Source of the DNA: G963677325 sp963677325 | GTDB lineage: Bacteria; Bacteroidota; Bacteroidia; Bacteroidales; Prolixibacteraceae | Length of the DNA stretch: 64,000 bases | Direction of reading: 5' to 3' | Assembly (NCBI GenBank): GCA_963677325.2 | Contig: CAXXGM010000002.1 | Location: 62,001-126,000, forward strand | Part shown: one piece after another, positions 45,802 through 55,251 of the stretch | Layout: each line of letters begins with the position of its first letter | How positions within the stretch are numbered: the first letter of the stretch is position 1 | Notes under the pieces: generated by a model | Told to the model about the DNA's origin: nothing | Seen by the model: the letters and a program-made list of their open reading frames with translations, nothing else | Database searches by the model: none | Made by a program: the position numbers and the translations under genes

Positions 45802-47112
45802 ATGAAAAAAGAAACGGAAGTTCTGTTTACAGGTTCAGACACAGAAGGTGGAATAACCTCAGGTTATACTATGAATGACGGGGTAAAACTTAAGGTTCCC
45901 TATTCATTCTTTGGATCAATTTATGATCAGGACGAAGAAAGAGCAGTAAAGATTGCAATGGCTCAGGAATCTCAAACAATGGGCCCGCAAGTTGCTTTGT
46001 TCCAGAAGGAATTTGCAAAGATCTTTGAAGTTAAGCATGCCATGGCAGCATCTAATTGTACCACAGCGATGCATGCAGCTACCCAGGCATTCGGAATCGG
46101 CGCAGGCGATGAAGTAATCGTCACTCCGAACACCTTCATTGCAACTTCTCTTGTTATTTTGAAAGAAGGCGCCAAACCTGTTTACGCAGATATTGACCCA
46201 AGAACTTTCAACATTGATCCTAAGCAAATTGAGGATAAGATTACCGAAAAAACAAAAGCAATCTATGTAGTGCATTATGCAGGTTTAATGTGCGATATGG
46301 ACCCTATTATGGAAATTGCCAGGAAGCATAATCTCTATGTACTTGAAGATTGTGCCCATGCTGTTGGATCAAAATATAAAGGACGCCCTGCTGGTAGTAT
46401 TGGTGATGTTGGCTGTTTCAGCTTCCATTCACTGAAGAATATCACCACTCTTGGTGAAGGTGGTATGATCACCACCAACAGCGACGAATTAGCTGAGAAA
46501 TTACAGCGGATGAGGGTTATGAGTATCACCCACTGGGATCCGAAACAAACAGAATTTGAATTTGGCGGTTACAAATTGACAAAGAAAAGTGTTAAAGATT
46601 ATTGGGTTCCTTCTCATTTTAACGTTATTGATGATAATGGCAAATGGGGTTGTAACTATCGTATGAATGAATCTCAGGCCGCAGTAGGTAGAGCTCAGTT
46701 AAGGAAAATGGACATGCTCATCAACAAACGCAGAGATTACAGTCATTACCTCAACGAGGGAATCAAAAAAATTAAAGGAGTAGAGGGAGTATATGAAGAC
46801 CCGAATTGCTATCATTCCTTCCACCTTTATACTTTGTTGGTTAAAACAGATGAACTGGGAGTTTCAAGAGATGAGTTCATGAGAGTTCTTTACCAGGAAG
46901 AAGGCATCCAGGGTATTCTGCATTATCAGCCAAGCTATCACTTTACAGGATTAAAACAAATGTATAACTATCCTGATAAATTATGTCCGGTGGCTGAAAA
47001 GTTCTTCTACAATGAAGAAATCAATCTTCCGATGAATCCACAATTGACTTTCGAAGATTTGGATATGATCATTGAAGGTGTTAAAAATACAGCAGACAAA
47101 CTTCGCAAGTAA
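45802..47112 (+). CDS. DegT/DnrJ/EryC1/StrS family aminotransferase
   Basis: A 436-aa PLP-dependent enzyme of the sugar aminotransferase family. The PLP lysine is Lys212 in SFHSLKNITTLGEGG, and the cofactor Asp is in VLEDCAHAVGSKYKG. Members usually transfer an amino group to a keto-sugar, as in aminosugar biosynthesis or AHBA-type pathways, but clusters with GH genes suggest a catabolic role. Downstream of the Gfo/Idh dehydrogenase but separated from it by a terminator. A second hairpin follows the stop. Confidence 0.9.
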   Translation: MKKETEVLFTGSDTEGGITSGYTMNDGVKLKVPYSFFGSIYDQDEERAVKIAMAQESQTMGPQVALFQKEFAKIFEVKHAMAASNCTTAMHAATQAFGIGAGDEVIVTPNTFIATSLVILKEGAKPVYADIDPRTFNIDPKQIEDKITEKTKAIYVVHYAGLMCDMDPIMEIARKHNLYVLEDCAHAVGSKYKGRPAGSIGDVGCFSFHSLKNITTLGEGGMITTNSDELAEKLQRMRVMSITHWDPKQTEFEFGGYKLTKKSVKDYWVPSHFNVIDDNGKWGCNYRMNESQAAVGRAQLRKMDMLINKRRDYSHYLNEGIKKIKGVEGVYEDPNCYHSFHLYTLLVKTDELGVSRDEFMRVLYQEEGIQGILHYQPSYHFTGLKQMYNYPDKLCPVAEKFFYNEEINLPMNPQLTFEDLDMIIEGVKNTADKLRK

Positions 47113-47120
47113 CAAGCTAC

Positions 47121-47145
47121 AGGGGTTGTCGAAAAGACAACCCCT
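47121..47145 (+). terminator. Hairpin after the aminotransferase gene
   Basis: A 10-bp perfect stem AGGGGTTGTC/GACAACCCCT with a 5-nt loop. The T tract is missing, so terminator strength is uncertain. Confidence 0.6.
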
Positions 47146-47198
47146 TACTAAAACTAACTAAAACAAACACTCTCAAGTTTCCTTTCAGCGATTATAAT

Positions 47199-47870
47199 AT
47201 GGGAATAACATCCGTTTATCATGTTTCGAAATTGGAACAACCCATAGCGATTGACGGCAATTGGGATAAACAACAATGGCAGAATATCGATGCTGTTGAA
47301 ATAACGAATTTCATGGGAGAGATTCCCAAGTTCCGTCCTACTGTGCTTGCCAAAATGATGTACAACGATGAGAATCTTTTTGTCATTTTCTCCGTCAGGG
47401 ATCGTTTTGTCAGGTGTATTACCAATGATATCAACGGACCTGTGTGGGAAGATTCCTGTGTTGAATTCTTTTTTTCACCTGATCCGAATTTGCCGGAACG
47501 TTATTTCAATCTCGAGATTAATTGTGGCGGTACTCCCTTGATGCATTACAATATTATTGCCGGAAAAGAATATGGCCCGATAGAAATTGAAGATCTTAAT
47601 AAAGTAGAAATTGCCCATTCCCTGCCCCAGGTAATTGATCCAGAAATTACAGATTACGTGGACTGGACCATTGAATATCGCATTCCTCTTTCCATAATAA
47701 GCAAATATTCAAATTTGGCGAGACCTTCAAAAGGAGTTGAATGGAGAGGAAATTTCTATAAAATTGCAGAGAACAATTCAAATCCACATTATATGACATG
47801 GGCTGTGGTAAATAATGTTACTCCGGACTTTCATTTACCGCATTTTTTTGGAACACTAATATTTAACTAA
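47199..47870 (+). CDS. CBM9-like carbohydrate-binding protein
   Basis: A 223-aa beta-sandwich protein of the carbohydrate-binding family 9-like group. It has the typical start (LEQPIAIDGNWDKQQWQNIDAVEI), the middle WEDSCVEFFFSPDP, and the end WRGNFYKIAENNSNPHYMTWAVV with conserved Trp residues for sugar stacking. No signal peptide is seen, which is unusual for this family. It starts the pair with the UROD-family gene, 9 nt downstream. Confidence 0.82.
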   Translation: MGITSVYHVSKLEQPIAIDGNWDKQQWQNIDAVEITNFMGEIPKFRPTVLAKMMYNDENLFVIFSVRDRFVRCITNDINGPVWEDSCVEFFFSPDPNLPERYFNLEINCGGTPLMHYNIIAGKEYGPIEIEDLNKVEIAHSLPQVIDPEITDYVDWTIEYRIPLSIISKYSNLARPSKGVEWRGNFYKIAENNSNPHYMTWAVVNNVTPDFHLPHFFGTLIFN

Positions 47871-47879
47871 GATATTACG

Positions 47880-48917
47880 ATGGCTTATCGTGGAGTGATA
47901 GATGATTTCAGGGCTATAAGGGAACTTAAAAAGCCGAAAAGAATTCCTTGTGTTGCCTGCAGTGAGGAATTTGATGTGAAATGGTATGGGAAATATACCT
48001 ACGAAGAATTCTGTCAGGATGGGGATAAAATATACGAAGTCTACAAAGCTGCCATCGATGAATTTGACTACGACTGGGCATGGGTACAGATCGATGATTG
48101 CTTTGAATTCGAACCAATTGGAGTAAAAGTGAAGGGGGAAGGAAACATTTTAAGGGCTACCTACGGGTATCTGCCTGTAAATGCAGAAGTCCTTAAAAAC
48201 CTTCCATCAATGGATCCGGCGAAAGATGGCCGTATGCCGGAGAAGCTTAAAGCCATAAAAAAGCTAAAAGAAAATTACAAGGATTCACTATTAATCTGTG
48301 GTTCCTGTGCAGCGCCATTTTCAGCCGTGGGATTGATGTGGAGCATCCAGGAATCGATGACGCTGATGTTGACCGATCCTGATTTGCTTTACGAGGCAAT
48401 GGAATACTGGCTGGAATTTTACAAACGCTACATTAAAGCGCAGAAAGAAGCCGGAGCCGATGCTATCTGGCTGGGTGATTGCAATGCTTTCAGCAGCATG
48501 GTTTCAGTGCCACTGTACCAGGAGCATATATTGCCCGTTACGAAAAAATTAGTCCAATACTGTGAAAAGGATCTGGATATTATGATATGGATGCATAACA
48601 GCGAAATCAGCGAAGAACACGTCTTATCTCATCAGCCATTGGGATTAAGTTTTGAAAGCATCGGACCGGATGCTGACATTCAGAAAATCTCAAACACGTT
48701 GAAGGGAAAGAGCGCCTTTAGTGGAAATCTAAACCCGATTGAGGTTTTATGGCAGGGATCTCCAGAACTGGTTAAGAGAGAAACCACCCGTATCATTAAT
48801 GCCTGTAAAAATAACGGCGGATATATTTTTAATACCGGGGAGATGAATCCAAGCCAGGTGCCCGTTGAAAACATGAAGATGATGATGGATACCGCAAAAT
48901 CACTATCGGCATATTAA
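47880..48917 (+). CDS. UROD-superfamily methyltransferase (MtaA/CmuA-like)
   Basis: A 345-aa TIM-barrel protein of the uroporphyrinogen decarboxylase superfamily. The branch used in corrinoid methyl transfer is likely, because no other heme genes are nearby and a corrinoid protein lies in the same locus. In MtaA-type enzymes zinc is held by H-x-C and a C-terminal Cys. Here the first site reads MHNSEIS, and the C-terminal position reads NTGEMNP, so both cysteines are absent and His and Glu may serve instead. Co-transcribed with the CBM9-like gene. Methyl donor or acceptor unknown. Confidence 0.8.
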   Translation: MAYRGVIDDFRAIRELKKPKRIPCVACSEEFDVKWYGKYTYEEFCQDGDKIYEVYKAAIDEFDYDWAWVQIDDCFEFEPIGVKVKGEGNILRATYGYLPVNAEVLKNLPSMDPAKDGRMPEKLKAIKKLKENYKDSLLICGSCAAPFSAVGLMWSIQESMTLMLTDPDLLYEAMEYWLEFYKRYIKAQKEAGADAIWLGDCNAFSSMVSVPLYQEHILPVTKKLVQYCEKDLDIMIWMHNSEISEEHVLSHQPLGLSFESIGPDADIQKISNTLKGKSAFSGNLNPIEVLWQGSPELVKRETTRIINACKNNGGYIFNTGEMNPSQVPVENMKMMMDTAKSLSAY

Positions 48918-49077
48918 TTAAGCTGTATTTTATATGTACTTTTAAGGTACTTAAAATGCATTTTATACGCAGATTAAACGCTTTGTAAGCGAAGGAACAG
49001 CGAACAATGAGCGAACAAACTATGAATCATTAATAAACAATTATAGTGTCTTTATAATCTTGTTACAAACCATAATT

Positions 49078-51150
49078 ATGAAAAAATCAATCATTCTACT
49101 TATTAATGTATTAATTTTTATCTCAGGAATGGGTCTGAAAGCCCAAAACCGGACCATCATGCCTGTACCTCAGAATATTCAATGGGGGAAAGAAAAATTT
49201 CAGATTTCCGGTGCAAAAGTGTTCGTATCTCCGGACCTCTATTCCAGGGAACAAAAATCAATAGATCAATTTATCGGCCTGGTTCAACAATCTACCGGAT
49301 TGAACCTGTCGACCATTTATTCCATGGATCAAAATGCAAGCCTTATTGTTCTTAAATCCAATCCTCTGGGTTCTGCACTGGCAATGCCCGGAGATAAAGC
49401 AGGCAAAGAGTCCCGCGAGGCATACAAAATTAGCGTCAAAGCCAATCGAATTGAGGTAAACGCCAATTCGGATGCAGGCCTCTTTTATGCACTGCAGACT
49501 TTGGAGCAATTAGTTACAACTGAAGAAAAAACCAGCTACATTCCTGAAGTTGAAATTGAGGACTATCCCCAGTTTGCCTACCGCGGTGTGATGATGGACT
49601 TTTCACACGGTGGCCTGCTCACCGAAGCAGAGATAAAAAGCCAGATTGATTTCCTGGCAAAATGGAGAAATAATCAATACTACTTTTACAACGAAGTAAG
49701 CATTGAAATGAAAGGCTACTCGCTGATCAATTACAATGCCTGCTATTCCCAGGAACAGATCAAGAGAATCGTGGCTTACGGGCGCGAAAAACACGTGGAT
49801 GTTATCCCATTTGTAAATTTCTACGGGCACTTGCACGAACTGCTCCGCCTTGAAAAATACACCAGCCTTGGTATCGGGAAATACGGTCACGACCTTGATC
49901 CAGCTAATCCGGGAGTACAAACTCTGTTAAAAGATTGGATCAAGCAATATGCAGAAATCTTCTCTACTCCTTTTATTCATATTGGTTTTGATGAAACCTG
50001 GGAGACAGAACGCCTTACTATCGAGAAACCTGAGATAAAACCAAAGGAATTATACCTAAAACAAATAAACTTTGTTACCAAAACACTTCAGGAATATGGT
50101 AAAACAGTAATGGTATGGACGGACATTACTAAAGACCATCCTGATATCATGAAAGAATTTCCAAAGGAGATCATTCCTGTGATTTGGGAATATTCTTCAA
50201 GCGCTTCAGAATTCCCAAGATGGTTAAAACCAGTGAAGGAAGAAAAACTGCCATTTTTTGTACAATCAGCTGTTGATAACTGGGGAAATGTCTACTCCGG
50301 TGCGAACATGAGCTATGGCAACATTGAGGTGTGTTTAAAGATATGCCGGGATGAAAAAGCACTCGGATACATTACCTCCGTATGGACGGATGCCGTACAA
50401 CCACAGTTAAGGAATACCTGGCTGTTCATGGCTTATGGTGCAATCGGAGCATGGCAAAAGAATCCCATGGACAGAAAAGAGTTTCTGGATAGTTACTGTA
50501 AAATGATGTATCCGGGCGTATCTGAGCAAATGAAACAGGGATTTACAAAAATGGCTGAATCCGAGGCTTTCCTTGCTAAATGTGTTGGAGGACATACCAT
50601 ACTTGAAATGTTTACCAATCCGTTTTCTGCTCACTTCCTAAAGAATACCAATACCCATTATGCAGATTTCAAGAATGCAAGAGCATCTGCAGAATCTGCT
50701 TTTGAATATTTCGCAGAGGCCCTTCAAGCAAAAACCAAAGATTCATCATTTATAAAATCCATGGTGCACAACAGCCGCATGGAACATTATGTTGCTTCAA
50801 GGTTTATCTGGGCAAAAACCCTGGTGGACCGCTGGAACTGGTCTTATGACTCTGTCATGCGAGGGAAAAAAGATTACATCATGTATTACGATGCTAATTA
50901 TTCTACCCACGGGCTTACAGTTGATATGATGGACTGGTGTACTGAATTAAAAGAGGAATACCGTCAGGCCTGGCTTGCAGAGTATATGCCTTACAGATTG
51001 GGCACTATGTTGGGAAGGTTTGATACAGAATACGCTCTTTGGAGAGACATCTACAACCAGATTCAATTTTACAGGTTCCATCATGACGCAAAACTGCCAA
51101 GGGGAAAATTTGAAGATCTTTTTTTGAACAATAAAATAAATAATAAATAA
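49078..51150 (+). CDS. GH20 beta-N-acetylhexosaminidase 1
   Basis: A 690-aa exported GH20 enzyme that removes terminal beta-linked GlcNAc or GalNAc. I use the ATG at 49078 (MKKSIILLINVLIFISG); an in-frame TTG lies 18 nt earlier. Signal peptide to about residue 24, GH20b domain, then the catalytic barrel with HIGFDETWE at Asp305-Glu306 (polarising and general acid residues of substrate-assisted catalysis). A long C-terminal helical part follows. It opens a run with the NodB-like pair, whose first start is only 15 nt downstream. It differs from the two GH20 paralogs at 55-59 kb. Confidence 0.9.
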   Translation: MKKSIILLINVLIFISGMGLKAQNRTIMPVPQNIQWGKEKFQISGAKVFVSPDLYSREQKSIDQFIGLVQQSTGLNLSTIYSMDQNASLIVLKSNPLGSALAMPGDKAGKESREAYKISVKANRIEVNANSDAGLFYALQTLEQLVTTEEKTSYIPEVEIEDYPQFAYRGVMMDFSHGGLLTEAEIKSQIDFLAKWRNNQYYFYNEVSIEMKGYSLINYNACYSQEQIKRIVAYGREKHVDVIPFVNFYGHLHELLRLEKYTSLGIGKYGHDLDPANPGVQTLLKDWIKQYAEIFSTPFIHIGFDETWETERLTIEKPEIKPKELYLKQINFVTKTLQEYGKTVMVWTDITKDHPDIMKEFPKEIIPVIWEYSSSASEFPRWLKPVKEEKLPFFVQSAVDNWGNVYSGANMSYGNIEVCLKICRDEKALGYITSVWTDAVQPQLRNTWLFMAYGAIGAWQKNPMDRKEFLDSYCKMMYPGVSEQMKQGFTKMAESEAFLAKCVGGHTILEMFTNPFSAHFLKNTNTHYADFKNARASAESAFEYFAEALQAKTKDSSFIKSMVHNSRMEHYVASRFIWAKTLVDRWNWSYDSVMRGKKDYIMYYDANYSTHGLTVDMMDWCTELKEEYRQAWLAEYMPYRLGTMLGRFDTEYALWRDIYNQIQFYRFHHDAKLPRGKFEDLFLNNKINNK

Positions 51151-51164
51151 TAGGAGAATTGATT

Positions 51165-52343
51165 ATGAAAAGTAACCCTGGAGTGTTTTTAATACTGATC
51201 CTATTGACCGGACTTATCCTGATTGTATCGGGTTCTAAATCTTCAGGCATTGTACCAATTGCAAAAAATCAAGGGACTGAGATTAAATTCCTCAGTCCCA
51301 TTGATGGAGATATGTTGAGCGAACGTGATGGTACTGTCGTTAATGGGAATCTTACTACAACAATTAAGATTGCAGCTACTTCAGGGAGTTGCATTAAAGT
51401 GAATGGAGTAAAAGCTAATTACATTGATGGAATTTTTCAGGCAAATGTCTCGTTGAAAGATTATAAAAATGTTCTTAAGATTGAAGAATCTAAGGGATTT
51501 AGTGACAATATAACGGTATTCTGGCTCAAAAATTTTGCCAATAAATACCGGCTATCCCTTGATGACAATATCTGGTTTTTGAAAGACATTTCAGACAATT
51601 CAAACAAATATAAATCCATTTTTGAAAATCCCTATCTTGGTTTCTTAAAACAAGTACATGACAAATACGGAACAAAGATTCACATCAATATATATTATGA
51701 AACCGAAGGATTTAATCTTTCTCAGCTGACCGATAAATTTAAAAACGAATGGAAAGCCAATGCAGGGTGGCTGAGGCTTAGTTTTCATGCTTATGCCAAT
51801 GAACCTGCCAGACCTTATATTGATGCCAGCTATGACAAAGTCAGAAGTGACTGCGAGAAAGTGTTGAACCAGATACGCAGGTTTGCAGGAGAAGAACTTA
51901 CAGGTCCTGTAACAACTCTTCATTGGGGCGAAGCAACGGTTGAAGGCTGCAGGGGATTGAGAGATGCCGGTTACAAGTGTTTACCCTGTGACTTTAACGT
52001 GGATAATAACCTGGCTCCATGTTCGTTTTACTTTGATGTTGAACAAAGGAGACACATCAATAAGCGGTTGATCTGGAGAGATAATAAGGAAGGGATCATT
52101 TTTGTACGCTGTGCAATTATAATTAATACAGAGAAACTTGAGGATATCGTTCCATTTTTGGATAATGTAAAAAAAGATCCACATATGTCAGCTTATATGG
52201 ACCTGTTAATTCATGAACAGTATTTTTATCCTTTCTATTCGGCCTATCAGCCTGATTACAGGCAAAAAGTACTGACAGCCGTAAAATGGGCCGTCGATAA
52301 TGGATACTCACCAGCTTTTCTTGAAGAATGTGTTTTTAATTAA
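51165..52343 (+). CDS. NodB-like deacetylase-related protein, copy A
   Basis: A 392-aa exported protein; start ATG at 51165 with TAGGAGA upstream. Hydrophobic leader to about residue 26, a small beta domain (LSPIDGDMLSERDG...), then a barrel whose LSLDDNIWFL (Asp133-Asp134) and LSFHAYAN (His208) resemble motifs 1 and 2 of polysaccharide deacetylases. The second His of HxxxH is replaced by Asn. LHWGEATVEGCRGLRD may hold motif 3. Substrate unknown; deacetylation of N-acetylhexosamine units would fit the neighbours. A paralog follows 34 nt later. Confidence 0.7.
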   Translation: MKSNPGVFLILILLTGLILIVSGSKSSGIVPIAKNQGTEIKFLSPIDGDMLSERDGTVVNGNLTTTIKIAATSGSCIKVNGVKANYIDGIFQANVSLKDYKNVLKIEESKGFSDNITVFWLKNFANKYRLSLDDNIWFLKDISDNSNKYKSIFENPYLGFLKQVHDKYGTKIHINIYYETEGFNLSQLTDKFKNEWKANAGWLRLSFHAYANEPARPYIDASYDKVRSDCEKVLNQIRRFAGEELTGPVTTLHWGEATVEGCRGLRDAGYKCLPCDFNVDNNLAPCSFYFDVEQRRHINKRLIWRDNKEGIIFVRCAIIINTEKLEDIVPFLDNVKKDPHMSAYMDLLIHEQYFYPFYSAYQPDYRQKVLTAVKWAVDNGYSPAFLEECVFN

Positions 52344-52377
52344 ATTTTAGCAATTCGTAATTTAAACTTATTCTGAT

Positions 52378-53556
52378 ATGAAAAATTATATCATAAGATT
52401 TCTACAATTGACTCTTTTAGCCATAGTTGTTCTATGTATTTCTTCATTAAAACCATACGCCAAAGGATCGGTTATGGAAAGTAAGGCAAGTGAAATTAAA
52501 ATTATCAGCCCGATAGATGGAGACATGTTGAATGAAAAAGACGGAGTTGTCAGTGCCGGTAGTCTGATCACTAAAATGAAGATTGAAGCGCCGGAAGGGA
52601 GAAAGATCATGATTAATGGTGTTCAGGCAAAATACGTCAATGGAATCTACGTTGGAGATTTGAAATTAAAAAAATATGAAAATACGATAAAAATAACCGA
52701 TGCAGGTGAAGGATTTAACCAGAGTATAAAAGTTTACTGGCTAAAGAATTATGTTGGCAAATACCGGTTTTCAATTGATGATAACATCTGGTTTTTGAGG
52801 GATATCAATAAAAATAAAGATACCTATAAATCGATCTTTGACAATCCTTATCTTGCTCTGTTGAAAAAGATCCATGATACATATGGCACTAAAATTCATC
52901 TCAATTTATTTTACCAGACAGATGGGTTCAATCTCTCCCAGATGACTGACAAATACAAAGGAGAATGGAAAGCCAATGCAGGATGGCTGGGACTTAGCTT
53001 TCATGCATTTTCGGAATTCCCGGATAAACCCTACATTAAATCAAGTTATGAAAAGTGTGCAAAAGATTGTGATCTTGTCAAAGCAGAAATCAAAAGATTT
53101 GCCGGAGAAGAAGTGATGGGCAAAGAGACTACCCTGCACTGGGGAGAAGGTACTGTTGAAGCTTGCAGAGCATTAAGAGATCGTGGGTATACTGCATTGG
53201 CAGGTTACTTCAACGTGGATGATAACGCCGCCCCGGTTTCATACTACCTGACCCCTGATCAAAGAAGGCATCTGAAGAGCCGATTCATCTGGAGAGACAA
53301 CAAGGAAGGTATTATTTTCGCCCGCATAGCCTTGGTAGTCAATACTGTCAAACTTGAAGAGATCGTCCCGTATCTGGATAATGTGAAGAAGACCTATAAT
53401 CCAAAATACATTGATCTGATGATTCATGAGCAATATTTTTATCCGGATTATGCCCATTATCAACCCGATTTTAAAGAAAAGATGATGACTGCAGTTAAAT
53501 GGGCGGTAGACAATGGCTTTAAACCAGGATTTTTGAAAGAGGCTGTGTTTGAATAA
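52378..53556 (+). CDS. NodB-like deacetylase-related protein, copy B
   Basis: A 392-aa tandem paralog of the preceding gene with the same layout: leader, small beta domain (ISPIDGDMLNEKDG), FSIDDNIWFL (Asp134-Asp135), LSFHAFSE (His209) and LHWGEGTVEACRALRD. The second position of HxxxH is Glu here and Asn in copy A. The two look like a duplication that has diverged substantially, perhaps for two related linkages. It is followed after 30 nt by the GH109-like gene. Confidence 0.7.
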   Translation: MKNYIIRFLQLTLLAIVVLCISSLKPYAKGSVMESKASEIKIISPIDGDMLNEKDGVVSAGSLITKMKIEAPEGRKIMINGVQAKYVNGIYVGDLKLKKYENTIKITDAGEGFNQSIKVYWLKNYVGKYRFSIDDNIWFLRDINKNKDTYKSIFDNPYLALLKKIHDTYGTKIHLNLFYQTDGFNLSQMTDKYKGEWKANAGWLGLSFHAFSEFPDKPYIKSSYEKCAKDCDLVKAEIKRFAGEEVMGKETTLHWGEGTVEACRALRDRGYTALAGYFNVDDNAAPVSYYLTPDQRRHLKSRFIWRDNKEGIIFARIALVVNTVKLEEIVPYLDNVKKTYNPKYIDLMIHEQYFYPDYAHYQPDFKEKMMTAVKWAVDNGFKPGFLKEAVFE

Positions 53557-53586
53557 GAAAAATTACTAATCAAAAATATATTTAAA

Positions 53587-55044
53587 ATGAAGAAGAGCAG
53601 AAGAGATTTTTTCAGGCTTTCCGGTTTAGCTGGCATTGGTCTGGCAGGAAGTAGCATGCTTCAGTCCTTTTCACCGGAACAAAATGGAGAAGCATCTGTT
53701 AGTGAAACCACGAAAAAACATGCTCAGCGGTTCAATATGTCAGGATATGCAGCACCCAAACTGGATGTTGTTCGCATTGGAATCATCGGCGTAGGTGCCA
53801 GAGGAATAGGAGCCGTTGAGAGATTAAGTCTAATTGAAGGGGTTGAAATCAAAGCAATTTGTGATAAACGTCAGGTTGCGGTTGATGCATCAATGAAAAG
53901 ACTGGCGGGAACTGGCCAAAAGCCTGAGCTTTACGCAGGGTCAGAAGACATCTGGAAAAAAGTATGTGAACGGGATGATATCGATCTTATTTATATCGTT
54001 ACTCCATGGCATTTACACACTCCCATGGCAGTGTATTCCATGGAGCATGGTAAACACGCGGCCGTTGAAGTACCTGCAGCTACTACCATTGAAGATTGCT
54101 GGCGTTTGGTTGAAACATCAGAACGTACGCGTAAACATTGTATGATGCTGGAGAACTGCTGTTATGACTTCTTTGAGTTACTGACGCTCAACATGGCTCG
54201 TCAGGGATTTTTTGGAGAAGTAACACATTGTGAAGGTGGTTACATCCATGATCTTAACGATGAGATCCTTTGGTCTAAGAACCGTTTTGTTGACATGTGG
54301 CAAGCGAAGGAAGCAGCCAAAAGAACCGGCAACCTCTATCCTACTCACGGATTGGGCTCGTTATGCCAGGTTCTGAACATTAATCGCGGCGACAAAATGG
54401 ATTACCTGGTGTCTCTTTCAAATAAAGATTTTTCTCTCGGCGAGAAAGCTGCAAAGCTTGCCGCAACCGATGATTTTTATAAACCATTTGTGGGTAAACC
54501 ATTCAATGGGAATATGAATACTTCAATCATCCGCACTGAAAAAGGAAAATCAATAACGTTGCAGTATGATGTTTCATCACCGCGCCCATACACCCGTATC
54601 CAGTTGATCAGCGGCACAAAAGCCTGTTCTCTTAAATATCCTCTGGAAGGAAGAATTTCCAAAGGCCATGAATGGGTTTCTGCTGAGGAATACAAGGTTC
54701 TTGAAAAGCAATACATGCCTCCCATTGTTGCAAAGCTTGGAGACATTGCCAAACAGGTCGGCGGCCACGGAGGAATGGACTTTCTGATGGACTGGCGTTT
54801 AATTGACTGTCTCCGCAACGGTCTGCCTCTCGATGAGGATGTATATGATGCAGCGTTATGGAGCTCAATATCACCTCTTAGTGAATGGTCCGTGGCCCAT
54901 CGCTCTAACTCTGTTGACGTACCTGATTTTACATGTGGTTCCTATAAAACCAACACTCCGGTAGATAATACTTTGTCGAAAGGCGGCAATACCGGAATCA
55001 GGAAGGTTGGGAAAAATAAAGATGATATTCAGCTTAAAGTGTGA
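53587..55044 (+). CDS. GH109-like alpha-N-acetylgalactosaminidase (Gfo/Idh/MocA fold)
   Basis: A 485-aa protein very close in pattern to GH109 enzymes, which cleave alpha-linked GalNAc with NAD+ as cofactor. Tat leader SRRDFFRLSGLAGIG, NAD-binding GIIGVGARGIGAVER, then the family block YIVTPWHLHTPMAVYSMEHG and HCMMLENCCYDFFEL. The YPTHGLGSLCQVLNINRGD segment carries the catalytic-region Tyr and His. Exported through Tat with cofactor bound. It is the last gene before a strong hairpin. The substrate could be a blood-group-A-like or mucin-like alpha-GalNAc, but this is not proven. Confidence 0.88.
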   Translation: MKKSRRDFFRLSGLAGIGLAGSSMLQSFSPEQNGEASVSETTKKHAQRFNMSGYAAPKLDVVRIGIIGVGARGIGAVERLSLIEGVEIKAICDKRQVAVDASMKRLAGTGQKPELYAGSEDIWKKVCERDDIDLIYIVTPWHLHTPMAVYSMEHGKHAAVEVPAATTIEDCWRLVETSERTRKHCMMLENCCYDFFELLTLNMARQGFFGEVTHCEGGYIHDLNDEILWSKNRFVDMWQAKEAAKRTGNLYPTHGLGSLCQVLNINRGDKMDYLVSLSNKDFSLGEKAAKLAATDDFYKPFVGKPFNGNMNTSIIRTEKGKSITLQYDVSSPRPYTRIQLISGTKACSLKYPLEGRISKGHEWVSAEEYKVLEKQYMPPIVAKLGDIAKQVGGHGGMDFLMDWRLIDCLRNGLPLDEDVYDAALWSSISPLSEWSVAHRSNSVDVPDFTCGSYKTNTPVDNTLSKGGNTGIRKVGKNKDDIQLKV

Positions 55045-55089
55045 TAATTTACCATTATTCATTCTTTTTAAATAATACCTCAATATCGT

Positions 55090-55128
55090 AAAACAGTCCC
55101 CTGCTGAAACCAACAGGGGAACTGTTTT
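55090..55128 (+). terminator. Terminator-like hairpin after the GH109-like gene
   Basis: AAAACAGTCCCCTG (55090-55103) pairs with CAGGGGAACTGTTTT (55114-55128), with one bulged base, 10-nt loop, followed by A-rich sequence. Stable stem with four terminal T in the arm. Confidence 0.7.
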
Positions 55129-55251
55129 AAAAAAAATGGCAATAGAGAAAAGGAGGAAATCGAATCAGGTCATAAAAGCGTTGTGCAGAATTAAAAATCC
55201 AAACAATATTTTATTTAAAAAAACTAATATAAAGCTTATTAAAACTCATCC

